A stretch of 64,000 nt of DNA from Glandiceps talaboti (lineage: Eukaryota; Hemichordata; Enteropneusta; Spengelidae): NCBI RefSeq assembly GCF_964340395.1, contig NC_135568.1:562001-626000 (forward strand), written 5' to 3'. The notes beneath the pieces are model-generated. The model did no database searches and was not told the origin of the DNA. It was given only the letters and a program-made list of their open reading frames with translations. This document shows, one piece after another, positions 26,601-41,936 of the stretch (within the stretch, counting starts at the first letter, position 1; every line of letters begins with the position of its first letter). The position numbers and the translations under genes were made by a program.

Positions 26601-29600
26601 GCCTGTCTGTCTGTCTGTCTGCCTGTCTGCCTATGTGTGTATGTGGTCAACTTACTAGTAAGTTCAAAAACCGTGGTGGGGATGTTACTTTGAATGTCTT
26701 GTTAGGAATTTGCCTAAATCAAATTGATCACACAACAGATGTGTGATTTGGGTCAAAAACTGTGATGCAAGTCTTCTCAATTTTGGTTAGGATATTCTTA
26801 GGGATGTATAGTTGAGAATTGTTCATGACATGATGATCCAATGATCCAGTCTAAAAAATGTGTCATTATGGTACAAAATCTGTAGCTCGGAACCTATTAG
26901 GCAGATTAATCTGACATTTGGTGGAAATATTTTCATCATATCCCTGGGCATATAGTGTGCAAGCCGAGGCCAATAAATGATCAGCGTTGATGACGTCACG
27001 ATCATCAAATTTACATACATAACGCAACTACTAATAATTACCACAAACGAATGCTAATTACACTCGCATCTTGTACTGTGTGTTCAAGATAGGACGAATA
27101 TCAATTGTATAACTACCCACCGAATTTTAAAATACTATTGCAATTGCAATTAATACAACATTTTGTCATTCATATCGTGTTCACGAGTGTTACCGTGCAT
27201 TAAAATCTCCAAATTTCACCCAATTTAGCACGTAGTTCAAACTGTAAGACAGGTGAATCACAGGTGTTGCGTGTTTCAGATGTCATTCTACCTGTCACCA
27301 GGTTTGTACTCTAAAGAAACACGTCTAGTAACTCTTTTCACGTGTCCTCCTCAAAGTGTTGATCAACCCCTTTCCTTGTAAGCGGTCTTGTAAAGTACTT
27401 GTTGTTAAATAGAAAAACCTGCCAACTATGTTTCTTTCTTGAATTGCCAACTCAAGATATTTGTTTTGTTGACTTTTGTAGAAGGCCACATGTGCAGGAT
27501 AGAGTGCGACATAAGAGGCAGACACTTCAAGACATGGCAAAACCACTCAAAGCATGGCTATACAAGCACAAAGATAATCCATACCCAACAAAGACTGAGA
27601 AAATATTACTCGCACTCGGATCACAAATGACGTTGGTACAGGTGAGGAGTGTGAATAAAGTGTGTGTGTATGTATGTATGTATGTATGTATGTATGTATG
27701 TATGTATGTATGTATGTATGTATGTATGTGTGTATGTATGTATGTATGTGTGTGTGTGTTGGGTGGGGTGGGGTGTGGTGGGGGTCAGGCCAGGCCCTTT
27801 CAACATTTCAGTCATTAAGTAGATGATAAAACGATGAGTATTCATTATTTTCCATTGAAACGATATATTACTTTTGATATCATTGTCACTATGAACACCC
27901 AATACATACATTGTGAATGTAAGCGGCATTTGAGATTATAATAAACATTCATCATAAAGTCTAAATTTGTCAGTATACACATTTTAATAATATTTAACGA
28001 TGTGTGGGCTTGGTTTGTAACACATGTACACGTCGACTAACTGTCAATGGAAATTCATAACCTTTGTACAGACATTGTTAGAAGTCAAAATAGCAATTGA
28101 TCAAAACATGCAATTTGTAAAGAAACGAACCAGTAGTTGCCACTGCATATGAAGACTACTTGTCAATAGTGGTCGATAGTAAGCGTCAATTCAGAGACTG
28201 GTCGATAGTAACAGGTTTGCCTTATTATACAAATCAATTTTGATGGGTTATTTTAAGGTCAATTTCTGTCACTTTGAATGCGTGTAGTACGTAATAGCGA
28301 CGTATCCTGTCACATGCACATTCCTAGTCGTACTCGCCGAGCCTCGAGGTTTGGTCCTACGCCCAAGTTCAATATCGTCTTTTCAAAAGAGTTGCGAGGA
28401 TAAACTATTTCATTAGATAACGCGACATGATGCATTTAGTATTTAGTCATACAAAATGAGTTAATTCTGTCTTTATTACGATAGAGAGATATTCACACAA
28501 CGATTGTGTACGTCTATTATTCCTCTCAGGAGTTTACGAAAACCATTTAAATTGCTTCCGTGGCATTATTTGGAGACACATAAATAAAGCCCATGGCATT
28601 AAGGTGACAGTGAATAGCATATATATATTGATTTATTAGCATGGTCTAAAACACCAAGCAAACCATTATAGAGATGTGACCGATATATCCATTCAATTAT
28701 CTAGCAGTAACTGACACAAGCACCCCGTCATGTCACCAACTAGATTACTAAAATGACTCCACGATATTGACAGGTGATTTAATGAGTAACTTATTTGATT
28801 TATTGATTTATTTATTGATTAAATCTTTTGATTGACAGGCTGATAAAATTGGCGGGTAAACTGTCCCTGACCTTAAACTTAAGTTATATCACTGTTTCTA
28901 CATACGAACGTCGAACGCACTGTGACTCTGATCATACGTATTTTTTTTAACGAAAGAATTGAAACAATTTTAAGAGACTGATAAAACGCCAACACAATTA
29001 AAAATTCTATAGATTCTCCCATTGTGTTCAATTAAAAACTCCATATTTAATATGGGTCGATATATAACAAGTATTTGTTACTTCTTACTTAGTATAATGC
29101 TTAGAATGTGCCAAAAATTTAGTGAGAAGCGAACTGTTTTGGCGGGATTCATTTGGGCACAACTGTAAATTAACGACTATAAAACTAAGCTTTCGCATCG
29201 TCGTAAAAGCCTGCCGGCCAAGAGACCTTGTTCCCTGTTCCTCAATAACAGATTTGAATGCAGTACTTCTTTTCAAGTTATCAGCTGCAAGCCACTCTCG
29301 TTAGAAACTAACAATTTAGAAGCATACTGAATCATTTTAATGACAGTATTTTATATCTCCCTTTTTGAAAAACTTGATTATAAATTTCTGTAAATATTGC
29401 AATTATTTTATTTAGGTATCGAATTGGTTTGCAAATGCCAGACGGCGTCTCAAGAACACAGTCCGCCATCCAGGTTTGACGTGGTCGAAAAGAATTAAAA
29501 TGTACAACCACTTCGTCAAAGGCAACGCCGAACTTCTCAGTATAAGTTCTGTCTCCGGCAGCAGTGACGTCAGTGATATTGACACAGAAGGTAAGGTACA

Positions 29601-30543
29601 AAGGTAACCACCGAAAAGGACGATGAACTTAACTCTCGTCTGATTTTATTGGCAGATGGTGTCATTTCCTGGGGAATACTCATAATATTGAATATTAGGG
29701 AGTTGTCCAATGGGTAGTCTTGTTCCTATACGGTATCGTTACCATTTGTGGTTTAGTTAGAGACCATGTTGGCATCCAGACCGTAGTATCCAATATGCTT
29801 ACTAAAAACAAAGCCTTAAATAGTCGATAGTGGTATCTTCACTTAGATGAGAGTTATCATGATCGGTGTTAAGATAAGATAAAGTAAAAATTTGTATAGC
29901 GACAAGATAGAAAAAGCTAGAGGCGCTTCACAAAGCATAAAAATGAAAACAAAGTCTGTCTTTGAAACTACACAAACCAAAAAATACACACACAATAATT
30001 CTACTAAACAACAAACTATAAAACAAACATCAAACATCATCAGATAAATCATCATCATCATCATCGTCATCACCACCACTATCATCATCATCATCATCAT
30101 CATCATCATCTTTTAAGGAACATTTATTCCTGTTTAAACTCTGTTATAATTAAAATGGCTAAAAATACATACAAAGGTAGCAGGGTCATCATCATCATCA
30201 CATAGTAACATTACAATTCCACCCCTTCTTTCTTAGTGACGCATTTTCTTCTAAAATTAACCCTAATACATTTGTCCGCAATGTCAATTTACCATTTCCT
30301 GTAGGAACCCGTTAATGATAAGCTAAGCTTAATCCAGTTTAATTTAAATTATAATAAATATGGTATAGAAGTGATCTATGGCGAATAATAAATCACAAAC
30401 CCAAGCAGAACTATCAACTTTATTGACAAATTCCCTCCATGCATTGAAAATATCATAGAACTGACCGATACCACATACTTCTTAGTTGTCTGTGCCAACA
30501 CACACACACTCATATTCGTATGCACATTGACACCCCCCCCCTA

Positions 30544-30576
<33 letters not shown>

Positions 30577-33500
30577 ACACATTCGTACACTGACCACACA
30601 CACACACACGTTCGTACACTGACCCCCCTCCCCACACACACACATTCGTACACTGACCCCCCCCCCACACACACACACACACGATCATACACGTATATCC
30701 AGTCTTTGATATGAACCGACCTACACATATTTCATCCTAGTATGTTATGTCGATTAATCAAATGTAACATGTCCAGTTGCTAGGAGACAAGAACTAAGGC
30801 TGTTAATGTCGATTAGAAATTAGACCGGGGTTTAAATCAACGTGTATGTACGGAGCTACTATTGATATAGATTAAATGAATAATCTTGTTGCCATGGTAA
30901 CATTTTACTTCCTTTATAATATTATGTGGGCAAATTATAAAAATGGATCCTCATAAATTTGCAATTCTGGGATGTCAAGTTTAATATTCTGTCTGTTTGA
31001 CAATTGTCATCTATAAAATTCAAAATACAAATCTTTGAACTTTGACTCGGAAGATGGCGGTTACTGTATTTTATTATATTACTGTTTTGATTTAATGATA
31101 TTATTGAAACTCATGTATTTGTATAGGGTGGGCAAAACTAAAAGAAAAACAAGCGTTAAAAAAAGAAAAAATCGACATGCGTAATAATTCACTGTATATT
31201 ATGAATGGTTTGAAATGATAAGAATTCAACAACAAAATGAAAACACTGACAAAGCCATGGTGGATACCTGGTAAAAGCTTTGGTGAGCTAATTGAAAATT
31301 TCGGTACAATACAAAGTTAAATCCATAAACTTAGACTGACTGTTTGCACAGATGAGCTTTTATCATAGTATAACAATGATGCCTGTCTGTCAACATTCTG
31401 TACATAGCTAAGTTTTGTAACAACTTTGATCATTTCAATATTTGGCTATACCTACTAGACCAATGCATATAAATTGTACACATAACAATTCACAACACAA
31501 CGTATTGTATCTCTCAATCAATCAACCAATCAGCCAACTTGTCAAGATGATTTTATAGAGAGATGACAGGGAGAATTTTTACTTGACCCATTAATAACTT
31601 GTAGTTTAGGAGTGTTATATCGGGTTTTTTGTGCGATTGTTAGACATACGGTCATATAATACACAGTATCAATATATGGAACAGATTTGCTTTAGCGACG
31701 GGTTAATGCAAACGGGCTTTTCATATTTCCACGTCGCGGTAATTTAGAACGGAATAAAGACAAATATTTGCCATTCCTCGATTGGCATGAGTCTACTATT
31801 GTTCCGTGTAATATGAAATATGTGCATAGATGTGTTCTAAGGTAAACGCTGGTTATGTTATTGACTTAGAGGTAATATTCCCTAGCTTGGCAGCTGTGAC
31901 AACTCACATGTTTGTTGACTTTTCTCCATTGTTCCCAGCCCGTGGCACACGTCGTACGAACAAGCAGGTGATGGGGATCCTAATACTGTACAAGTGTATT
32001 ACCTGCACATATATATATTTGATGATAGGGTCAAATGAATGTTCAATTATTTCTGTGCATAAATTTACAAAAGAAAACTTACAATATTAGTACAAATTAT
32101 CAAGTACATAAACAAAATTGTTGTGTATTTGTGGTATTTAGAGACAAATACGTCTTTCATGACGTAATTCAACTTTTTTCGATGTCCTATTAACAATAGA
32201 AACCCTAGGTCTGTGTTGGGTCTGACGTACGAATTTTCAATACGTTTAGATAATGCTCAGTGGATGGGCTCAAATGACGTCATCTATGAGAACAGTAAAT
32301 GGCGTCACTGAGAGGTCGGATCAGCGCGGCCGTGAGTTGTCAATTTTCAAAAAATACAAAATGTTAAAAGTTTTAGGAAAAACACTTATTTCTTAGGCGT
32401 TGTTTGGTTTTGACAGAATTTAACATTGTATTTTCTACGGGCACAAGAAATTGAAATTTGGAAAAAGATCAAACTTGTGGCATTTTGGGTATATTGTTGT
32501 ATTTTCGCGATTTTCGGTACAGCACATAAATTGAACACTTTCACGTACAGTGTTTAGGTCATTCAGACACACCTGAAATACATTTTGTGTAGTACAACCT
32601 ATCGAATACCATGATACATTAACGTAAAAGAAAAAATAGAACACATACATAGATTGACATACATCACATTAGGTGGAATTTTCAATAAAAAAAAATCGAT
32701 AGAAATTAGAAGAAAAACTAGAAAAAGAAAAATACTCCGAGTTGCAGTTTGCATGTCATCTGTAATTAATCATTGGTCAACGTCCAATATTCTCGATATA
32801 CATAGAGTGAGTGGCTGCTATGTTAGGTTAGTAAATAGACAGCTGTTCCCATGGAAACAGGGTTGAACCCAATATCGTCACAGCTTTGTTCAGTCATTAC
32901 GTCAAAAAGGAGAATAGCGTCTGACCAGAAACCTCAATTTCGTAATCTTACTTATCATCCAATCAGAAAGCTTGTACTTGGAACAATGCATACAATTGTT
33001 GTTCGTTTACAATTACATGTATGTTTTGTCAGACGCACTAAGAGACTAAATATATACAACAATTGTGGGTAAATAAGTACTACATGTGTTCTCAATTCAC
33101 ATCAAGGTTGTTGCCAGTTATGTTGACATAACCTTGTAAAAGTAAATAGACATAAAGGAAACAAAATACTAAATACTAAAAATACAATATATTAACTATT
33201 ATTGCCATTGTCCTAGTGTATGATTAGCCAGTGTGTAAGTAAGTGTTTACGAACACTTCCAAAGTGGAGAGACGGTGCCAAGGTCTTCTAACAACAGTTG
33301 TAGTATTTTATATATACTGTATGAAAATACTACCTATACCTATTCGTATAGTATAGTCGAAGGGTTTGTTCATTTAGGTATTATTTCAGGCTTTGTTCTG
33401 TAGTCTTCATACATTATATGTTAGTTATTTGGCATATGTTACAATCTATATTTTAGTATTTTACTCATTTCTCTCTAACACACTTTCTATCAGAATATCT

Positions 33501-36500
33501 ATCTAAGAATAAGTGTTAAAGTCACTCAGTCACTTCGTCACTGACTCAGTCACTGACTGACTGACTGACTGACACTCACCACTCACTCACTCTCTCACTC
33601 ACTCACTCACTCACTCACTCACTCACTCACTCACTCACTCACTCACTCACTCACTCACTTTTGGGTTTATTATATGTAAATTTGTGAACTGAGTTGTAAC
33701 TCTTCTCTTTGAGGAGGAATAAAGAAACAACAACAACTCACTCACTCACTCTCCCATTAGTTTAATATGTAAGTGTATCAGTGACTATCAACAACTTATG
33801 ACATGTTCATCCAATGATATTCTTATTATTTTTGTATTAGTATATATATTTTTTACCTGAAAGTTGGTGTACGTTTATTGACATCGATTATTACACTATA
33901 AACTACTATTACATCTCAGACCCCTACGTTTATATGTAACCATGTATGCCAAACGATTTGTACATATGTACATTTGTATATGGCCGTGATATCAGAGATT
34001 TTAATTTGAGTGTTCAATATAAATATATATCTATTCATCTACCTTGCACTCAGATAGGATAGAATATGACAGAATAGAATAGAATAGAATAGAATAGAAT
34101 AGAATAGAATAGAATATGATAACATAGAATATGATAGAATAGAATATGATAGCATAGAATCAAGCAGAATAGCGGAGAACAGAAGATGACCTTACATGAT
34201 ACGAACAAGAATAGTACAATAGAATCTAGTAGATTGGAGCAGATTATAGTAGAACGGAAAATAAAAGTGACACTAGTAGTTTGATGCTTAAACACAAAAG
34301 GCTGGAAAAAATAATAATAACAAGAACGAACAGATACCATTGTTGTGGTGTACGTGTCGAGGTCGCTTATCTCATAAATGCCGGTAGATTAAAATATATT
34401 CTCTCTTCCAGTCTTGTCGCCCCACGGTTTACACAATCGCAAAACGGAAATAGAACACATGTTCGTCGTAAAACACGACTGAAATGAGCCTGTGAAGTGT
34501 GTGTGTTGTGTTAGATTAGTGTGTGATCGTAATATGTCGGACTGTATTTGGTTTGCATTGGACATGTATGAACTAAGTGCGTGACGCTGCAACCTGAGGA
34601 GTTCGTGTGTTTCACTTCTTTCCGATATGAAATATGATTGGTTTAAAGTTTATATTTCCTCTTTCCATCAGACTTAGAAGACGATACATCGCACAGGGAT
34701 GACGAAACCAGACAGAATAGCGACCAAAGCTCTTCCGGTAATAGACCTCCTTCCCCATCACTGTCATCGGAAAGCGAACACTCGGCATACCATGACACCG
34801 AAATGACTGAAAATGCGGACGATACGACGTCGCCGCCAAAATACAAAAACACAATCTTACAACGATATCTAAATGACTCTTTTACGCATCATTGTCAGCC
34901 AACAAATCAATCAAATAATGATAGGGGAGTTTCAAGGAAGAAAAAATCTGGCTCACTTAGTTCCCATGACTACGAGGAGATGTCTGCCTCACCCAATGAT
35001 ACATCGTCAACTGAAGGAGAACATCAACACGGGGTTTTTGATGGTAAGTATTTCAACCTTACTAATTTATTCAATTTAGGCTCACAAACAAAGTTTGGTC
35101 TGTGTGTCCAACGTTTAGACTGACTAGGTTTTCATAGCCTGGAACTATTAGGCACAGTGGTGGTGTATGTGGAAAAGACGAATTAAAACACTTTGTGCAA
35201 TGCTTGCCTTACCCATATCAGTAAATTTTACCAAATAAGTCATTATTGACAGTAAGAAACATATACCAGTCGGCGACTTGCTGAGTAATAGTTGCCCTAA
35301 ACCTTGCCTCTGTACATGAAGAAAATACACAACACAACACAACACAACACAACACAACACAACACACATACATACATACATACATACATACATACATACA
35401 TACATACATACATACATACATACATACATACATACATACATACATGCATACATACATACATACATAAACCGTATAAACGGTTTTGTGAAATACAGACTTC
35501 AGAATGGTTGCACAATCTAGCATTTAGTATTTTACAGATATTTGATCGCACAAACCCAGAAGGGCTGTCACAATGGAATTGGTGATCTTGGAAATCATGC
35601 AAAGTGTAAAACACAACACAACACAAAACAACACAACACAACACAGCGCAATACAACACAACACAACATTAACATCACATAAGACCTTTAAACCATTTTC
35701 ACTCATAAGACTACTGAAAACAAGACTTCAGAATTGTTGCGGTCAGATCATGGGTTATTATTACCCCTGAACTTGTTATGTCTCAAGCCTGTATAAAGTA
35801 TATGTGAAGCGAAAGTTATCAGTACAGTCACCTCCCAGATTCAACAAAGCACTAGGAATGTTATAACGTGCTACTACATGACATCTCCTGTACTTGTATG
35901 TGTATAAACATGCAAGAAATTGCATGTAAAAAGGTTGAATTAGTAGTGTTGTGCAAGGAACGATCACTCTTTTTACCATTACATATTCTCCACCACCACT
36001 GATGCGAGTAATTCATGTGATTCGCTCCATAAACTGTTACCTAGCAACAGTAGGTCATTTGACTACTACTGTTCTGCATCTATCATATACATGTACTACT
36101 TTACCTCTGGAAATACATGTACAATGTATGAACTGTGAGAACATGTTACATGCTATCTGAGGGGCAGGGGCGAAGGCAGGCGAAGACGTGTCGGTGTGCA
36201 TGTTGGTACGGCTAATACTACATCATATACTCTATTGAAATTTGTTTATGTCTTGACAAGGTTCTCTAAATCTCTTTCAACTTATTCAAAATAAAGACAT
36301 GGAAGATCTAAACAAAGTAACAAATAATTTAAAATGTTTTAAAATGCAACAATACATACTTCCCCTTAGTTCGAACCAAAATTATAATAAAGATGATAAG
36401 GTAATATTCACAAATACCCCCACCCTACCCCTCCTGGACAATGATCGAGTTGTATATCATTGTGTGCGCATTTGCAGATCGTTCATGACATTATGATATT

Positions 36501-39500
36501 AGCGAACAGATGACGACATGTAATCGAAGAAAATACATGTAATAAGACATGACAAACCATAGCAAACCATAAGATACAGGAACTACCAAACCAGAGTGAC
36601 AATAGAGGTGTCTACTTATTTGTATTTTACTACCAAACCAGAGAGACTATAGAGTTTGAATTAGGCGGCGTGATGCCTAAGCTTGTACGTCTCACACATC
36701 GTCGCAAACCACGACCTGTTTTACGGCAACGTTCTTAACGAGCCTCCCACAGGAATGTAGTGGTAGAAATAATAACTCTGGTTTGCGAGAATGGTCTCAC
36801 ACAGCGTTTTTTTTTGTTACCGTCAAATACAGACAAAATGCAGGGACAATCAAAGACTAGTAACATCACGTACATGAAATATTACATTTTATCTCACTGT
36901 GAACACAAATAAACAGTTTCTTGTTTGAATCTTCTTTGTTTCATCTGACAATGATATTGATTTGTGTTCACAGTGAAATTAAGAATTATCATTTTAATAT
37001 GTTTTTTTTTGCGCAGTCAGTGTATGTATTTTGTTGTATGCAATTTGTAATCAAAACAAGTTGTATGAGAGGTAAAAAAATCGCACTGTCTAATTATAAC
37101 TCTGTAGTCACTCTGGTTTGGTAGTAACAGCTGAAAATGTCAAATAAAATAGTTGATGAGTGAATTGTAAATAGGAAGTCAGTCTCTCTACTTGAGTCCT
37201 ACCATACAGTGAACTGAATGTTTATGTGATTGTTCATATCGACGCCGTCGTATATATAGTGAATGGAATACCTCCATTGACACACTCACAACAGTCTTGT
37301 TTCTATTTATGATTCATTAAATCTGTTTGCCTCTTCACAAGTAACGATGCCTGTCGGTCATTCCATCAGACATTCTGTGTGTCTATATAAAAACGGCAAA
37401 ACCCTTTATGTTTCCATGCAATAAACCCTTTACATGGTGTGGCACGTAACCGCACTAACCAACGCCTGTCAACTGTTATGGTATGTATTGGTAGCAATTC
37501 CCATATATTTTGAATTCCAGACACATATATTCTCCTGGGCCTTTAGAGAAAGTAGAGGAAAAAACAACTAACATTGTTATGCAAATTACTTATGCAAATA
37601 TCTTTGACGTCACTATTCGTAAGCTTATAGATACATCTGTTTTATTCGATTATAAACTTTAATTGGTCGAAAAGGACTTCTTTTATTGTGTTAGGTATGA
37701 ATGGTTTGACAATGTATGGATGTGATTATGTTTGCTTTCTGGTGAAAATAAAAGGTTGGTTGAAAAGATATAAAGTTGTTGAAGTGTTCAAGAAGTAAAC
37801 CAGGATGATCCGTATATACTTTCTTTGTTGGTTTATCTAACTATACACATCAACATTATTACTACAATATATTTGAAATGTACCTATATGTTACAACGAA
37901 AATGGATAGCGTTCACAAGAAGACTACGCAATACATACAGTGTTTATCAAACGGTCAAAGCTAATCATTTGAGGAATTCGGGTTTTTGTTTATTTGGTAG
38001 ATATAATGTCACATTTATAACGGAACACAGCATGGTTGTAATGGAAGTCAGTTTTGTTTATATTCGTTCATTTCGCAGTAAGAGTGTTATATATCGAGTT
38101 AGCTATCATGCATTGATCGTAAATGCAATATGTCACAAAGGTTTCTAGCGAACACGCCATGTTTTAGCTGTACATATTCTCTCCTAAAGTGTGTGTGTGT
38201 GTGTTTGTATGTATGTATGTATGTATGTATGTATGTATGTATGTATGTATGTATGTATGTATGTATGTATGTATGTATGTATGTATGTATGTATGTATGT
38301 GTGTGTGTGTGTGTCTGTGTCTGTGTCTGTGTCTGTGTATGTGTATGTGTCTGTGTCTATGTTTCGTCTTGAATGACGACAGACTGAGTGATCTGAGGGT
38401 TTGAGTGAGGTGTGCTCAACTAGACTGGCCTGGGTTTTCGCTGAGTAAATAACCGACTATATCCGAGTGTTCGTTTATGGGTAAACAACGGACTATGTCC
38501 GAGGTTTGAGTGAATACGAGCCGTGGTCCGAATGGAATTCAACAGGGACCTTGTCTGGCGAGATCTTATCTTGAGATGGGACGGTAGAACACAAAGCAAT
38601 GTGGTCTGATAACGCGGATGAATTAGAACCAATTATGCTGAGTGCTATACGTACAGGCTTGTTTTGTTATTAAATAGCGCGACCAAGTACCCATCGATCA
38701 ATATCAGAGAAGGATGTAAAAACCAAACTATGTTTTCAATTGTATAGGTTTTCACAATGTTGAAGAGTTGCTGTTATTTGAGTACATTAGGTGTGTAGGG
38801 TTTCTGGCAAGGTGTATGGCCTGGCGTTTTGTCATGCAGTTACTACGTCTCAATTCAGACGCCTGATAGTACACCAGCTATTTGTGTATTCGCAAAGTGT
38901 GTTTCGTTCGACTGACTGGCGCTTCAAAGTTATGGTATATTTGACAACGACACAATGACTTAAAATTGCTCGTTCTAAAAATGTCAATGTACTAAAATGC
39001 ACCTGCTTCGGAACTCTGAGGGTTTTTGTGACACCCTTCACAGCGACTGGTAACCGATCGAATGTCAATTCTTTTCTGGTTGACATCAATGGAACGTAAC
39101 CTCTCGAGAAGTGTAATAGGCCTACTCCCCAGTAGGATGTTTGCCAAAATATTGCTCGTACTTTACACAAGCAATGCATTCCCTTCGAAATATAAACTTA
39201 CGTCACCAGGGTATTGATAATTATTCTCTCAAATTTGTCCACATTTTTTTTGAAAAGCGCCGCCAATTATGTGTTTACGCGTTGTACAGAAACGACGGTG
39301 TACTTATTGCCGTTCGTGTGCTGTTGAATTTCATTTTAATAGTTTAATTTGATATTACCATGGTTACACAATATATATCTACCTTTTTCTTCTTTATAAC
39401 GAACTAACAAATGTCATGGTGGGGGGGGGGGGCGTTTGCAAAGGGCATCATGTCGATGGCCACCGGACTGGGTGCCATGTTTTTAGATGCCCTCTACTTT

Positions 39501-40353
39501 TCTTTGTTAATTTTATTGTTTTTCTAAATTGCAAAGTCGTCGATCACTTGAATCTAGGTAGCAAGGAATCTATCAAATAATAGGTCCTGGATCCCAACAT
39601 AGTTAGCAGTCAAAGCACGTATGTGTGTAGACAGAAAAGTTACAAGTGTACGAGGGTCAACGAACCCACGCCCTAGGGCTCGTCACTTTACCTTACTAAT
39701 GTCAATTTCTCAGTCTCAATAGAAGTGTACATATCTTGTAAATTTCAAGGACTTTTCTTTGTCAACCGGTAAATGAGTATAACATTGCACACAGAAAAAC
39801 ACTACTTTAGCCAAAGTGTATATTTATATTGTTTTATACCCCATGTATGTGATTTAAAAGAAATTTAATGAAACAGTGTTTGGGCATTTTTTTCAACTAA
39901 TATCCGTTCATTCCACGATAATATTTTCGAGGGAAAAAATTGTAGAAAAAATGGCATTGGCGCTATGTAGACTGGGTATATCAAAGTTTTGTTTATCCGA
40001 ATCAAGTCAGTACAAGTACCCTTGCCTTGATTTGTAACTCCGTATTCATAGGCATGCACCGTAGACAAAGGAGAAATTGGCAAATAAAAGGCGTGTATTT
40101 TGAGGGTATTAGCGAGATTTCAAACCAAAGCAGATCGAAATGCTAGATGTCTACAAAAGTAAATTGTGTCTACGTCGCTTACAATAGGTATTTGCGTAAC
40201 AGGAATTTTTCATTTCAATAAAAATGCCGGGGCGATCAGTTCGAAACATTGACGATTGTATCAAGAGGGGTGTGCTTAATGTTATATATTTAGCTGGTAT
40301 GGGATTATGAGAAGGTGATACGAATAATGAAAGAAAGGATAACATTGTGTGAG

Positions 40354-40385
<32 letters not shown>

Positions 40386-40479
40386 TGTATGTATGTATGT
40401 ATGTATGTATGTATGTATGTATGTATGTATGTATGTATGTATGTATGTATGTATGTATGTATGTATGTATGTATGTGTG

Positions 40480-40511
<32 letters not shown>

Positions 40512-40591
40512 TGCGTGCGTGTGCGCGCATGCATGCATGCATGCATGCATGTATGTATGTATGTATGTATGTATGTATGTATGTATGTATG

Positions 40592-40622
<31 letters not shown>

Positions 40623-41791
40623 TCTTGGTATGGGTGTGACGTGACTCTTGTTCCAAATTGCATACAATTCTCTCTTTTCGTGAGAGATTTTAGGACATGT
40701 AAATTATGTGATGTAATTCGGCCAACAATTCGGTTACACCAACATCGGCACATATTTAGAATAGAATGTGGTCTCTGACCCCTTTTCACTGCTAGACGTG
40801 AGAAAAACCACACTTTTAACGTTTGACGTTTTTTAAAAAGTATATAATAACTGTTAACCAATTCTTTAACATCAATTGTAAGATTACATCTGTCTTTAGA
40901 AGTTAAGGCGAAAATAAAGGAGAATTTTGCTATAACGATAATTTGTTCCATTTTTGGAGGGAAATAGTCGATCACTTACAAAAATATTCCAGTAAATTAA
41001 AGTTCTCCCATACCAAAATGCTCATTTAAGTAATAACGGTATTTGTCTTCAAAGCACAAAACTGAATCACACACAAGTTTTCTTCTTCCACTTCTGATTG
41101 AGAAACAAACATGTTTCAAACAAATCACTTGTCCTTCTTCAGTGTCTAACTGAATCTGACAGAATGATCCAAATTTACTGGAGGTGTTGAGTAGGTGCTT
41201 CAATATATGTAAATTCAGGTGTGAACATACTTTTCAGTTTATGTACAGCTAACTGTCCACCTTCTGTGATGATGTCACTGTATGTAGATTGGTGGAATGT
41301 CGTATTTACCTAAATTGGCATTAAGTGACGGATTGTTGACTTTGATGTACATGGCCTCCAATAGTCACAAAACGAAACTTGCTCTGATCATAAACCTTCT
41401 GTCTTTATGTTTTATTTTAGATTTCCAAGCAGAGTTTACTTTTCCTGACGTAAATATTCATTGGGATAGGTGAGTAAATTGCATCATACATTCAAGGACG
41501 TGATTATGGCATTATACTAGTTAATCGTTGTATTCCTGGGAGATGTATTGTTTGTCGCTGTATCTATTTGTAAACCATTACGTTATTCTTCAGACGTGAC
41601 GTCATTGATTTGTACTCATCAAACATACTGACAAAACAAATACCAGGTGTTTGTGTGTATCTCCGATTACTCAGCCAATCTTCCCCTCCTCTCGTGCCCT
41701 CCTGGAGTTTTAAGGTTCCCTCTTCCCGTTTCTGCTTAAAGTCAGTCTGTCTGTTTGTCTACCTACCTGTCTGTCCGTCCTTCCATCTGCC

Positions 41792-41822
<31 letters not shown>

Positions 41823-41893
41823 ATGTATGTATGTATGTATGTATGTATGTATGTATGTATGTATGTATGTATGTATGTATGTATGTATGTATG

Positions 41894-41936
<43 letters not shown>

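Larger units (their letters stand above)
19411..27481 (+). other. MKX intron 1
   Basis: 8.1 kb, GTAGGT to TTTTGTAG. Holds a 17-19-bp tandem repeat near 22388, long (ATGT)n and (AT)n arrays at 24.4-24.8 kb, a 118-bp foldback element and CTGT/GAAA microsatellites. I see no coding sequence in it. Confidence 0.85.
29591..34671 (+). other. MKX intron 3
   Basis: 5.1 kb, GTAAGG to TTCCATCAG. Holds CAT, CA, CACT and AGAAT microsatellites, a perfect RFX X-box at 30888, a retroelement-like tail at about 33718-33757 and a diverged dispersed repeat at 29715-29785. No coding sequence is visible. Confidence 0.93.
35044..41420 (+). other. MKX intron 4
   Basis: 6.4 kb, GTAAGT to TTATTTTAG. Contains CACAA and CATA arrays, a foldback element at 36582-37125, a 170-bp GTAT/GTCT array, a G13 run near 39420 and the longest (ATGT)n array of the window at 40354. 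No coding sequence is supported. Confidence 0.93.

Noticed and set aside
40151-40975. Longest frame of the window (274 codons, minus strand)
   Set aside because: The centre is the 265-bp (ATGT)n array. The flanking residues have no recognisable similarity and the frame lies inside MKX intron 4.
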